A stretch of DNA of 64,000 bases. Source: Basidiobolus meristosporus CBS 931.73 (lineage: Eukaryota; Basidiobolomycota; Basidiobolomycetes; Basidiobolales; Basidiobolaceae). Every line of letters begins with the position of its first letter. Positions within the stretch are counted from its first letter, which is position 1. Under the pieces are notes generated by a model that made no database searches, was not told the DNA's origin, and worked only from the letters and a program-made list of their open reading frames with translations. Of the stretch, positions 12,571 through 23,030 are shown in pieces. The position numbers were made by a program, and so were the translations under genes. The stretch covers positions 62,001 to 126,000 of the forward strand of contig MCFE01000075.1 in assembly GCA_002104905.1 (NCBI GenBank). Reading direction: 5' to 3'.

Positions 12571-14650
12571 GACTTATTTTTGTTGAAACTTCTGTTGCAC
12601 CTCAATTGCCAATTGTATTGACCTATAAAAGTCTCCATACCCTACACTAACATTAAGCCTAACCCCACACTCAACAAGTAACTCCATTAAAATCCACCGC
12701 TCAATAAGTATTTCTGCTGTAATGCTCTGGTTCCACAACCTTGGAAGGAACCCAACAGCTTTATGCCACTGTTCATTCACTGGTTCCCACACATACTAGT
12801 CTTCAGCCCGCACTGCAAGGTCTAGCTCCTCATCTGCTAGTCTTTGCAATAAATCCTTGCAATATTCCAGTGTGTTTTCTTGAGCACTGCTCTTGAAGAA
12901 GTGCTGCAACCTCTTGGTGTGCCTATTAATGTTCCAAAACTCCACTGAAGGCATTGTGATAGTCTTTTGAGCTCTTGACATTGTAGCCTTGTCTGTCAGT
13001 GGGATCTCCACTCTGTCAGCAATGGAGGTTGTGGAGGCTGTGGAGGCTGTGGTAGAGAAGTTGCCTTTTTCAGCAAACTCATCTACCTTGCTGGAGTGTA
13101 GCTCAACTGGCTGCACTTCCAACTCTTGTGAAAACAGCTGTTTTCTTGTTGGTAATTCATCATGGCTATGATGGGATTCATTCTGTTCCTGGCTTGTGGT
13201 GTTAATTGGCAAGAACTGCAGTTTTTTTGCATGCCTCCCTGTCTCAGGCTTGGGTAGATATTTTTCCCTTTACCTTTTTCTTTATCACTGCCAGGTCTTT
13301 CACTGCTACTTTGTCTGAGTGCTTCTTGTAAAGAACTACGTTTTCTCCTGGATAAATTCTGCTCTGACGCATCTGTTTTGGCCTGCATGTCCCTTGCTGG
13401 CACTCTTCTGGCAACCTGACATTTCTTTTCAGCTTGTTTTGAGCACTCAACCGTAGTTGTGATGGGCTCCTGTAAAAGTGGCTGGTTTTTATCACTGCCA
13501 GGTCCTTCACTGCTACATTGACTGAGTGTTTCTTGAGTGGTAGTATGCTTTTTCCTTGATAAATGTTGTGCTGGTGCATCCATGTCTGCCTGCTTGTCCG
13601 TAATTGGCACTCTTCCAGCTGCCTGACATCTCTTTGACGCTTGTCTGGAGCTTTTGGCCCTGCTTGTAATGGGCTCTTGAGGAAGCCACTGGTTTTTAGC
13701 TATGGCACCCTTGTTCTTCTGCCTTTGATAGTTTCTGCTAATCTTAAGATACTTTCTTAGCATATCAATGCTGGCCCAAAATCTGTTTGCCTGTTTGAAT
13801 CCAAGATAATGCTCATGGAACAAGTAAAGTGCATTCTGCTTGGCCTTGAGTTCCTGATGGTCCCATGGTATGCCAGCCTTAAGGTGATAGCATGCTAGAC
13901 TTCTGATGGCCTCTTGTATATTAGCCCACTCTTCATTATTGCACTCAATGGCTTCACAAATCTTCCATGTCTTTTGATTTTTAGGCTTTGGTATAAACAC
14001 CACATTGTCTCCCTCCCATGCAGTGATAGGTTTTTCTGTGGGCTTTATCTTTGGGCACTGTTGTTGTACTTCAAAGACTGTGCGGTGTTCCTCTGCTGTT
14101 ACATTGGGAAATGGCTCAATTCTTGGCTGTGACATTGAGCTACTTGAGTTCCTTCTTTGCAGCAGAGATACTGCATTCTCTACCTGGGATATTGATTGCT
14201 CTACATGTATTATCCGCTCATCCTGTTTCTGGACTACTTCCAGATTTCTCTGGGCCATTGCATCTATCCTATCAGCCACTGCACCTAATTGCTTCATTAA
14301 TGCTTTGGTATGAGCTGACAACATACTTGCTAATATGGGTGGTGGTAATGTTATCATGGACACTTGCTGATCTTCAACAGAGGGTACTGTGTTTGCTACA
14401 TTCTCATCTGCCTGAGAATAACGGTCAGCTTGTGGCTCTGCAGAGGTTCTCAATTGCCTACTTGACTGAGAGTCTGAGGAGTTGGCATTAATACCTTCAA
14501 TGGGCACACTGTCCACAGGACCTTTTTTGGATGTAGGCCTGCTTGTTGTACTGAATGTCAAAGCAAGCTGTTGTCCAACCATTCTTCTGTTGCTGTCAGT
14601 GGTGGGGTTTGGTGGAGTACCAGACAACTTTGCTTTATTTTTGGCAGCAT
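12571..14650 (-). pseudogene. ORF1 (accessory protein), copy B, best-preserved
   Basis: About 690 codons. The first 520 are open in one frame, then the frame shifts near 13200 and a stop lies near 12795. N-terminus disordered and Ser/Gln-rich; coiled coil with RIDAMAQRNLEVVQKQDERI; conserved domain with WEGDNVVFIPKPKNQKTW, NNEEWANIQEAIRSL, PWDHQELKAKQNALYLF and FWASIDMLRKYL; two tandem ~69-aa basic repeats ending SEGPGSDK / SERPGSDK; and a C-terminal domain with FWNINRHTKRLQHFF, LLQRLADEELDLAV and a W-rich tail. No family recognised. The ATG at 14650 (MLPK) is one A out of frame; the open frame continues upstream only with a TTG. Confidence 0.75.
13288..13703 (-). repeat. Tandem ~208-bp duplication inside ORF1 of copy B
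   Basis: Two adjacent units, 13288-13495 and 13496-13703. Each opens (as read on the plus strand) with CACTGCCAGGTC and closes with CTGGTTTTT. They encode two ~69-aa repeats with the shared pattern Q-EPIT...S-QA-K-CQ-A-RVP...DKQA-DA...LSRKK. Copy A has one unit; copies K, F and D2 have two. Confidence 0.8.
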
Positions 14651-14871
14651 ATATATGGAAGTGAGTCAAACCAAAGGGGAAATAGTGTTACATATACATG
14701 TGTATGTGGTGCCACAACTTTATTTATAATGCTTACTATGGAGGGTCATCATTGAATCCTACATTCATGTAGGTGCAATGTCTCAAATACAATACTGTCT
14801 TAAGTTCACATGAGTATTGACCAAAAAGTGATATAATAGCATTACATTGTTGAAGGTCAAACTGTTTGACC
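14651..14871. promoter_or_regulatory. Divergent promoter region of copy B
   Basis: 220 bases between the head-to-head gene starts. It includes TTATTTATAATGC (TATA-like, toward the transposase side), an ACATGTGTATGTGG block near ORF1 and AATGTCTCAAATACAA in the middle. Conserved in all five copies that retain this region. Confidence 0.6.
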
Positions 14872-17674
14872 ATGAACAAGACTACTTTGACTCAACGCCG
14901 TAAGAGATGAGAAAAATAACCATGTGACTATTGTGGCAAGCCTCTCAGCCATGAAGCACTCAGACAGCATAGGAAGTATTACAAGGATCATGGCCAGTGT
15001 TTTGCCACCCAAGTCATATTTGAGAATTCATTTGTCACTATTCTACCAACATTATCTTGCCGGCCAGTTGATACTTCTATATTGACACCTGGCTGTCTTT
15101 GTCACCTTGTGTAAGCTGAGTCAGGTAAGTTTGTGACACTTTTAGGCTCACCACAGCCTTCTGAATATGGCACGCAGAGTGATAGCTCTGACAAAAAAGG
15201 TTCACTGATGGATTTTGAGCCTATCTCCCCTAATAACAGTACCATGTATGAGCCTGTCTAATCCCTATATGCAATGAGACAACACCTGTTGAAACAAACG
15301 CCAAGGATACTTTGTGGAGCCAAGTGAGCCCAGTAATCCATTTACTGGTGAATGATATAATGTTGTGGCTAGAGAAGTGGCGTGTTTCCACTAATTTCAG
15401 TAATGGGGGCTTTGAGGATTTATTACTACTTCTTGCCAAAATCATACCAGGATGCAACTTACCATGTACATGGTGCAAGTGGACAACCATCATGCAGCTG
15501 GCAACATATGATCCAGAGACTGTCCTGATTCCAGCATATGTTAATAGTTGCATGGCATTCACATCCGCAAATGCTACTATTGCAATGTGTCCAAATGTCA
15601 GGAATCTACCACCATTGAGGGAAAACATTATTCACACTCCGGATTTATTCTGGTCATGCCCCGTCTGAGGAAGCTGATGCAGTCCGACAAATATTGCAAA
15701 GCTATACAGTACTGCACTCAGTATCAATCAAGTGCAAACATATCCAATATATTTGATGGCAAACATTACAAACAGCTAAGAAGCAAGGGCTACTTTGAAG
15801 GTATGTATGACCATGCCTTTGCTTTAGCACTTGATGGTTTCCCATTAAACAGGTACTCTACCAGCAAATCTTGCTGGCTACTGATTCTCATTGATCTGAA
15901 TCTGCCACCCATCTTATGGTATCAGAGCAGTAATCTGATAGTAGTCTCACTGGTATCTGGGCCTAAATCACCATCCAACCTGGATAGCTATCTGTATTCA
16001 TTGCTGAATGAATTTGGTATGCTTTCCAGTGGGATAACAGTAAATGGCTGTCATGTAAAAGCGCATTTTATTATCTGCATTGGAGATACCCCAGCCATCA
16101 GCAAGATACCAAGTTTTTTCAGGAACAATGGATGGTATTGCTGTCAAATGTGTGAGATCCAGGGGATTTACTCCATAACTCACACACATTACTATTGCCC
16201 AAACACCAGCACTAAGAACATCATCTTTTCACAGAGAGAACGTACAGAAGTAAGCATGCAATTGCAGCAAAGTTGGCAAGCTATAAGCCATTGGCTGGAA
16301 TATGGAATCAATTGGAAACCAGAGATACTTAAGATGGAGGGTATCTGTTGGCACAAAAGCTTTCCACTGAGAGCAATGCATTTGCTTTCAACAATATCCC
16401 TTTACTGATAACCAAGTTGCACATGGTGCATTTCAAGCAAAATGAGCCCTTTGAGATACCAGAGAGATTTGAAAGAATTGGCAAGATTTTACAGAGTATC
16501 TGCTACCCTAAGTACTTCTCACGGGCTCCAATCAATATTCATACGCATATGCAAAAATACAAATGCAAAGACTGGATGAACTGGATATGTACTCATTCAA
16601 GTGGTGTTCTCAAGCCATTCCTACCAAGAGTACATTGGAAGCATTGGGAGTCATATGTGGACATTGCAGGAATATTTATCCAGAAGCAGATCACCAATAC
16701 CAACTTGACGCATCTACAGCTATTGTGTGAGGAGTTTGTGATGGGATTTGAGTGGCTATACTACAAACATAAAGCTGAACACGTAGATCTCTGCCGCTAC
16801 TGTATCCATTCTCTACTCCATCTTGCACGGTGTGTGGAGAATATCCGGCCTTGCTTCACCTTTTGGGAATTTCCTATGGAGTGGATGTGTGGGGAGATAG
16901 GAAGACAAGTCAAGTCACAGGTACTCCCATATCCCAATCTCATCAAGAATATTACCTTCAAGTCTGTCATGGATGTGATGAGCTGGCACATGGAGGACAG
17001 CCAGAAAGAGTTGGAAAATACTGAGGACAGATGTGCACATGGAGACACCTATGCCTATGGCATTAAGTAGCTAAGCAGGCCCAATGCGTGGGTAATCAGT
17101 TAAGTAATGTAAAGTTGCGTTGGGTGCAACAAGCAACTAATTTTTATCAGGAAAACTCCACCAAGATATGCCAGATTTCTTGTGGTCACAAGCCAACTTC
17201 TACACCATTCAATACAGAATTCACACAAACAAAAGCCAGAGCGCACCAATAAGAGAGACTAGAATCCGCAGGGAGAAGGAATATATTGGCTAAATACCAA
17301 GAAGTTCTTTGCGGATATTCAGGAGGTATTCATGGCAGAAGTGGCAACAACCAAGCATATGTTTGCAAGATGTACATGCTACCAGCAGTACAAGGTATAT
17401 GGCAACTTTGCAAGTATCACACTAAAAAGCTGTAAAGTCAAGGTAATAGAAGTATGTCAATTGCAGCAGGTGTGCATGTTTGTAGTGGTTAGTAAGCAGG
17501 AGCCCATAGTTTTTTTTGATTTGAACTATATGTGGAATACCCAAGGTAGTAGTGGGTAAGCAAATAAAGAAAAGTGATTCTACAGTGGAATATATGTATT
17601 GCACAAGGGGAGGTAGAAAAAGGAAATACCATTTGGTAAATTGGTACAGTAGCATTATACAGAACCAGTGGCAG
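14872..17674 (+). pseudogene. tnp2-like transposase, copy B, full length with breaks
   Basis: ATG at 14872 (MNKTTLTQ). AGA-to-TGA and a TAA break the zinc-finger region at once, and frameshifts follow near 15300, 15600 and 16390; the reading continues in 15312-15668, 15548-16408 and 16348-17070, then 17332-17559. Total about 930 codons. Key blocks are CDYCGKPLSHEA, the SNIFDGKHYKQLRSKGYFEG segment, IGDTPAISKI...CCQMCEIQGI with HYYCPNT (the Tnp2-like core), FERIGKILQSICYPKYFS, the RWCVENIRPCFTFWEFPMEWMCGE-like region, and a basic C-terminus (GGRKRKYH). In CACTA elements Tnp2 cuts at the terminal repeats. Catalytic residues cannot be assigned confidently by eye. Confidence 0.83.
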
Positions 17675-18037
17675 GCTGTCATACTGCCAAGAAAAAGCCA
17701 TCAGAGTCTTGCTGTGAGGCCGTCAAAATACCGTCAAGTTTCTTGCCGTATAAGGCAATTGGAAGTCCTGGCCAACTGGATCCACTTAAAATAGCAATAG
17801 AGTGCTGAAAGACCACAACAATGCCATGCAAATATTGTCACAGCACCAATCAAAAATTGTCAAGCTTTATCCCTTTATTTGGCTGTGAAATTTGCAAAAC
17901 ACCGTCGTGATCTTGTTATAAGATTGTCAGGAGGGTCACTAATTCCAAGGTGCTGTTATTATGATGGTCTCTAAATGGGATCTTGACGGATGATCTGGAT
18001 TGGATCCACCCGCGGGACCAAATTATTTTTCATAGGG
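17675..18037 (+). repeat. Transposase-side terminal region of copy B
   Basis: Noncoding 363 bases. Repeated short words occur: CCGTCAA twice near 17725-17740, GGATC/GATC several times in the last 70 bases, and GTCA several times. The same layout recurs in seven other copies. It ends ACCAAATTATTTTTCATAGGG. Likely the subterminal repeat array recognised by element proteins; this is inference. Confidence 0.75.
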
Positions 18038-18040
18038 GTA

Positions 18041-19480
18041 GTGCTTCAGCTCCTATATAGCTTGCATCAAATGTCAAAATAGGTGGGCATTCAGTTTTTT
18101 GATAGTCAAAAGGTCTTAGAACTGGTGGTAATACAAAGGCCTCTTTTAGTATTTTCATGGCTTCTTCTTGTATTTCTCACCAGATAAATAGGGTATTCTT
18201 TCTTTGTAGTTGGTAAATAAAAGAAAATCTTGGGATCCAGATCCTAAAGAACCCACAAGCTACCACAAAGCCCCAAGCTTATGTTAGATTTGTGGGGGTA
18301 GGCTAGTTGCATATTTTTTGTGTCTTGCAGTCTCCAGGTGAACAACCAAAGGTGTTGCAATTTGTCCAACAATGGATATCTCTGATACATGAAAGCTGCT
18401 TTTCTCAGCACTGATGGTGAGTCCAGCATCTTCAATGGCTCCTAATGTGGCATCATTGTCTGAAATACATTCATAGGCAAACTTTCTTACTCTACGCAGA
18501 ACTTCAATGGTGTCCTGAAACTTTGGTTCTTGATGCCTATTTCATCAACAAAGACAGCAAGTTTTTCAGATATAAACTGGTACAGAACATTTGCCCTGCA
18601 TTGCTGGAACTGAGCCATAGTGTTTGAAGCCCCTTGGCTAGTCTTGTCATCTTCAACAGTCCAGATGGTGTGTGGAGTGCATACATATCTCTTGATGTCT
18701 CATCTAGTGGGATCTGGTCATATCCCAGCTGGAAATCATTTGTTGAGTAGATAGAGTGACCACTAAAGCTCTCAGTAAAGTCATCAACAAATGGAGGTAT
18801 CACAGCATCTCTGATAATGACAGCATTTGCAGGTTGCATGTCTTGAATGAATTGGGGCTTTCAATTCTTCTTTTTGGTCACAAACCATCTGCCAGCATAA
18901 GGTACATGGCAAGGCTCTAGGATACCAGCATCTATTTTCTTCTTAAGTAGATTATGCACATCAGCTTGTAGTCCTCTGGGCAGTAGGTAAGACTTATATG
19001 CCAGGTGTGTGTGGCACTGTATAAATCTGGATAGGTTCTTCAGCTGATGTCTTTGAGAGCCCCATCTGCTTGTCATTGTATGAGAAAACCTTATCATACC
19101 TTTTCAGGGTTTCTTCAAATGATAAGATCTCTTCTGGTGTTAGGATTCCATCATCAATGATAGGTTGCCTAAGTCTCTTGGGTGTAAGCTGTATAACTCC
19201 AGGAGTTTCTTCTGGTGGACTGATGTAATCAGCAGGTCAAGATCCATCAGTCAGAGGTGTAGGTGATGGTCTAATCTTCTGCTCAGCTGTCTTGAATTTT
19301 GTTCAAACTATGGCAGTCCACTTCTATATGCTTAATGAGCAGCTCCAAATGTTGGGGTTTACATTGTCAGGCTCCTCATCTTCTTCTGTAACAAAATGCA
19401 TCTTCTGGAAAGCAGTATGTGTCCTCTTATTGTAGGGTGTTACACCACAGAACATTGACTGTAGTCCTGAGTTTGATCCT
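18041..19480 (-). pseudogene. Gypsy reverse transcriptase and start of RNase H
   Basis: Minus strand. The RT N-terminus is at 18861-19097 (KKKIDAGILEPCHVPYAGRWFVTKKK), followed by 18537-18839 with FDDFTESFSGHSIYS-like substrate-binding and DFQLGYDQIPLDETSRDM, then the fingers/palm remainder and the RNase H start (TFDAS) at 18041-18100. Frameshifts separate the blocks and the Y-x-DD box region near 18540 is degraded (FVDE-like). This lineage's RT normally follows the protease found at 19492-19824. It was a single polyprotein with the integrase half beyond copy B. Confidence 0.82.
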
Positions 19481-19491
19481 TGTATAGTGTA

Positions 19492-20826
19492 CTACACTGA
19501 CCCATTGTAATAATTGGTAGTTGTAGCCATAGTACTGGTCTCCCATGGTCTGCCTAGCAGAAGGTCAAGGTTTGCCTTCTGGCAGATAAAGAGGGGAAGC
19601 CAGACCTTGATTTGTTGTACCTCATTAGGGAACTTGTGCACTACACCATAATGTGGACTAGATCCTGAGTTTGCATCAGTCACGTTCCATCCTATATCTC
19701 TATCAACAGGCCGTAGCTCTTTGCTTGTGAGTGTTGTCTGGAAGTCTAGCAGCATAACACAAATCTGTGAGCCACTGTCAATATGGCAGTCAGCAGGGTC
19801 ATCATATATATATTCTTTTGCCACAGCAGTTGCAACTGAGTAAAAGGTCTTATATTCAGTAATGTTGTCATCCTTTTGGTAGTCTTCATGGCTTGTCTGA
19901 TTATGTGGGTGTCCATATGTTCAATGGCTTTTTTTCTTATTTGAAGCTGCTCATCAACGGTCCTGATAACAGATGGGGATATACTCATGATTTCTCCAAC
20001 CAACAAAGTAAGGTTCTGCTTCAGCACCTTCTCATTAATCAGCTGAGGGCTTGAGTAGTTTGCTATCTTTGAGGTCATCTGAAACTGAGGCATTAGATCT
20101 TGAGTGGGCAGTATTCCAGGCCTTCTGTCAATGCTAACTTCAGGCCCTTCAAATTGTGGTCCTCTAAGGATGGGTCTGGCAGGTTCTTCAGGAAGGTGTC
20201 TTTTGGTAGCAAAGGCATCAACTTTGTATTGTCTGTTGTCAGGGCTGCTTATATTCACTGTATGAGTACCAATAGGGGTATCAACAGCAATTTTCTGGTT
20301 GCTAAGTCAGTTCTCTGGAAAAGAGCTCTCATCCCTCCTCTTCTGAAATTGGTGGGGATCCTTCTTCCTACCCTGCCAGCAAGCATTCCATCAGTATCAA
20401 GCTTTACAGCTCCTTCTCTTAGTAGCTGACTAAGCTCTGAGCTTTCTCTTCTGGCATGCTGAGTAGAGTCACACCAGATGCAATGTCTGGGCAAAGGTTT
20501 TTGGCTCTCAGTAGCTACTTCAGCGGAGCCATTAATCCTGAGGGCTAGATTTGTAGCTGTTCAGCAAGTTGGTCAATTCTGTCTGTAGTGTAGGTCTGAT
20601 TCTCAGCAACAGCACTCCTTGGTTCTTTGGTTGACTGGTCAGGCACATTTGACTACAAAAGTCTCCTAATGGTGAAAGTCTGCTTTGCCTCAAGGAGAAC
20701 ATGCTTCATTGCTGCAAAGCATAAAGTGCCGGACTTGTCATCCTTGGCTGAATGCAAGTCAACTTTCCTTGCCAAGTCCTGAGGATGCCTTTGTGCACAG
20801 TAAAGTGTCATGGTAAATTCAGTTAT
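19492..20826 (-). pseudogene. Gypsy protease and gag end
   Basis: 19492-19824 is the retroviral-type aspartic protease: HIDSGSQICVM has the catalytic D in a DSGS box, and DLLLGRPWE is the usual flap-side motif. 20255-20494 holds a gag knuckle, CIWCDSTQHARRE, where the second half of the zinc ligands is altered (the last Cys is Ser). GGMRALFQ follows, as in the family. 20500-20826 is degraded gag. Several stops and frame changes. The region ends at the truncated left edge of copy C, so the 5' LTR is lost. Confidence 0.78.
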
Positions 20827-21259
20827 AGCCTAGGGAGGTAGAAAAAGGAAACACCATTTAGTAAATTGGTATGGCAGCATTATGCAGAACTAACTGTAGG
20901 CCACCATACTGCCTCAATAATGCTTTTAGAGTCATGCTGTGAGGCTGTTAATATACTGTCATGTTTTTTACCATATAAGAAAATTGAGTATCCTAGCTAG
21001 TTAATCCACTTGAAGTTTGTAGAGTGCTACAAGACAGCAACAATGCCATGCAATTATTGTCACAGCACTAATCAAACCCTGTCAAGTTTTATAGCTTTAT
21101 TTGGCAGTAAAATCATCAATGTGCTGTTGTGATCCCTTTATAAGATTGTCAAGAGGGTCACTAATTCCAAGCTACTGGTATTATGATGGTTTCCAAGCAA
21201 GATCCTAATGGCTGATCCAGACCAGATCCACTTGCGGGACCAAATTATTTTTCATAGGG
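20827..21259 (+). repeat. CACTA-like element, copy C: right end only
   Basis: Begins within the last codons of the transposase (GGTAGAAAAAGGAAACACC) and runs to the terminus ACCAAATTATTTTTCATAGGG ending at 21259. Everything to the left was lost at the junction with the Gypsy gag. It is inserted into ORF1 of another copy (D). Confidence 0.8.
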
Positions 21260-21580
21260 TAGAGTGTAGCTCAAGTTGCTGCACTTTCAGCTCTTATAGG
21301 AATAGCAGTAGTCTTATTGGTAACTGTACTTGGCTATATTGTGTGTCAGCCTGCTCTGGGCTGACATCATTAATTGGCAAGAGCTGCAGATTTCTCTCAT
21401 ACTTCTCTGTTTCTGGTTAAGGTAGACTTTCTTTTCTTTACTTTGCCATTTTCATGGCCAAGTCTTTCACTACTACTTTGACTGAGTGCTTCTTGTATTG
21501 TACTACATTTTCACTGTGAAGAATGCTGCACTGATTTTTCCATTTTTGCCTGCTTGTCTAACAAATATTGTGAGTCTATA
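21260..21580 (-). pseudogene. ORF1 fragment, copy D
   Basis: Homologous to 13090-13390 of copy B (the segment with GVCSS-like and QELQ-type residues and one repeat start), with TAGAGTGTAGCTC continuing directly from the end of C. It is cut on the right by the left terminus of D2 at 21581. Too short and broken to code. Confidence 0.75.
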
Positions 21581-23030
21581 CCCTATAGAACTAAATGTGA
21601 GGATCCCATCAGAGGGCTGTCACAAAAGTAAAGTCCTGTGACTAAGAGGTATGGATCCCATCAGGGCAAAATACAAAGACTGTTGAGAAAAAATTGCATC
21701 CCAGATTTAACAAAACACTTGGTCAAATTTTTTCTACAAAACTATGTAAAGGTGACTTTTGATTGGTCCTCTGCCAATTTTTGCACTCTCTGATATTGGA
21801 CACTCAATCACTTTCCATGTTTTTGTCCATTGATTGGATATAGCTTCTTTGTCTGACTCTTTACATCCTTACTCAACCAATTCTTTCACTTTTAATGCAT
21901 ACAATTAGATTTGTTTCTGTTGAAGCTTCAGTTGAGCCTCAATTGCCAGTTGTGTTGACCAATACAAGTCCCAATACCCAACACTATAATAAGCACAAAG
22001 CCACACTCAATAAGTAGTTCCATCAAAATCTTCCATGAAATAATTATTTCTGCTGTACCACAATCTTTCCATGACTTTGGCAGGAGCCCTACAGCTTTAT
22101 GCCATTGCTCATTCTCTGGTCCCATATGCCCTGGTCTTCAGCTGGCCCAGCAAGGTCTAGCACCACATCTGCCACTCTTTGCAAAAAGATCTTGCAATAT
22201 TCAAGGGCATTTTCTTCTACACTGCTGTTGAAGATGTGATGCAACCTCCTGGTGTGCCTATTAATGGTCCAAAATTTCACTGTAGGCATTGTGATAGTAT
22301 TTTGAATTCATGACATTGTTGCATTGTCTGCCAGTTGTATCTCCATTCTATCATCAATTGAGGATGTGGAGGGAGTGGAAGACAAGTTGCTTTTCTCTGC
22401 AAACCTATCTACCTCACTGGAGTGTAGACCAACTGACTGCACCTCTAACTCTTGAGAAGACAGCTTTGGTCTTGTTGGTAATTCTTCTTGGCTATGATGG
22501 GATTCAGGCTGTTCTGAGCAGACAGCTTTAATTGGTGAGAGCTACAGCTTTTTTCTCACAGTTCCCTATCACTGGCTTGGGTAGACTTTTTTGTTGTTAC
22601 CATTTACCTTGATCACTGCAAAGTCATACACCAATACTTTGACTGGGTGCTTTGTGTATAGTTCTTTGTTTTCTCCTTAATGGATGCCGCACTGGTGTGT
22701 TGGCTTTTGCCTGCTTGTCCCATACCAGCACTCTTGTGACAATCTGATGTTTCTTTGCCACTTGTCTAGAACTTTCAGCCCTGCTGGTGATGGGCCACTG
22801 AGTAAGCTGTGGGTTCTTATCACTTTCAGGCCCTTCACTGCCATGTTGATTGAGTGTTTCTTATATCAAACTATGTTTTCTCCTTAATATATGCTGCACT
22901 GATGCATCTATCTCTGCATGCTTATCCTTTATTGGCATTCTTCTGGCTACCTGACTATTCATTGCCACTCTTTTGGAGCATTCAGTCCTGCTTTTGACAA
23001 GTTCTTGACAAAGCTGCTGGTTTTAGCCAT

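Larger units (their letters stand above)
12244..18037. mobile_element. CACTA-like element, copy B: complete, end to end
   Basis: 5794 bases between CCCTATGAAAAATTATTGAG (12244) and the inverted CCCTATGAAAAATAATTTGG (ending 18037). The target duplication is GTA (12241-12243 and 18038-18040). Joining the flanks with one GTA restores uninterrupted RNase H codons of the surrounding Gypsy element (FDAS...CQDDQD on the minus strand), which fixes both ends. Inside are ORF1 on the minus strand and tnp2 on the plus strand, transcribed away from a common promoter region. Both genes are broken, so the copy is not autonomous. Confidence 0.92.
10866..20826 (-). mobile_element. Ty3/Gypsy element split by copy B (internal part only)
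   Basis: Minus-strand gag, protease, reverse transcriptase, RNase H and integrase are found in this order from 20826 down to 10866, with copy B (12244-18037) inserted in RNase H. Neither LTR is visible: the 3' end is cut off by copy A and the 5' end by copy C. Removing B gives about 4.2 kb of gag-pol. The gag knuckle and RT sequence resemble a lineage I know from basidiomycete genomes. Confidence 0.85.

Noticed and set aside
13914-14664. Plus-strand open frames up to 146 codons with membrane-like residues
   Set aside because: They are antisense to ORF1 and recur wherever ORF1 is conserved.
14872-17674. Assigning the transposase to the KDZ or Plavaka families by name
   Set aside because: The Tnp2-like core and a 3-bp duplication are visible, but I cannot run a profile search; I kept the neutral label CACTA-like.
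18537-18839. An intact Gypsy polymerase
   Set aside because: The open stretch is only about 100 codons, the active-site box is degraded and frame changes flank it.
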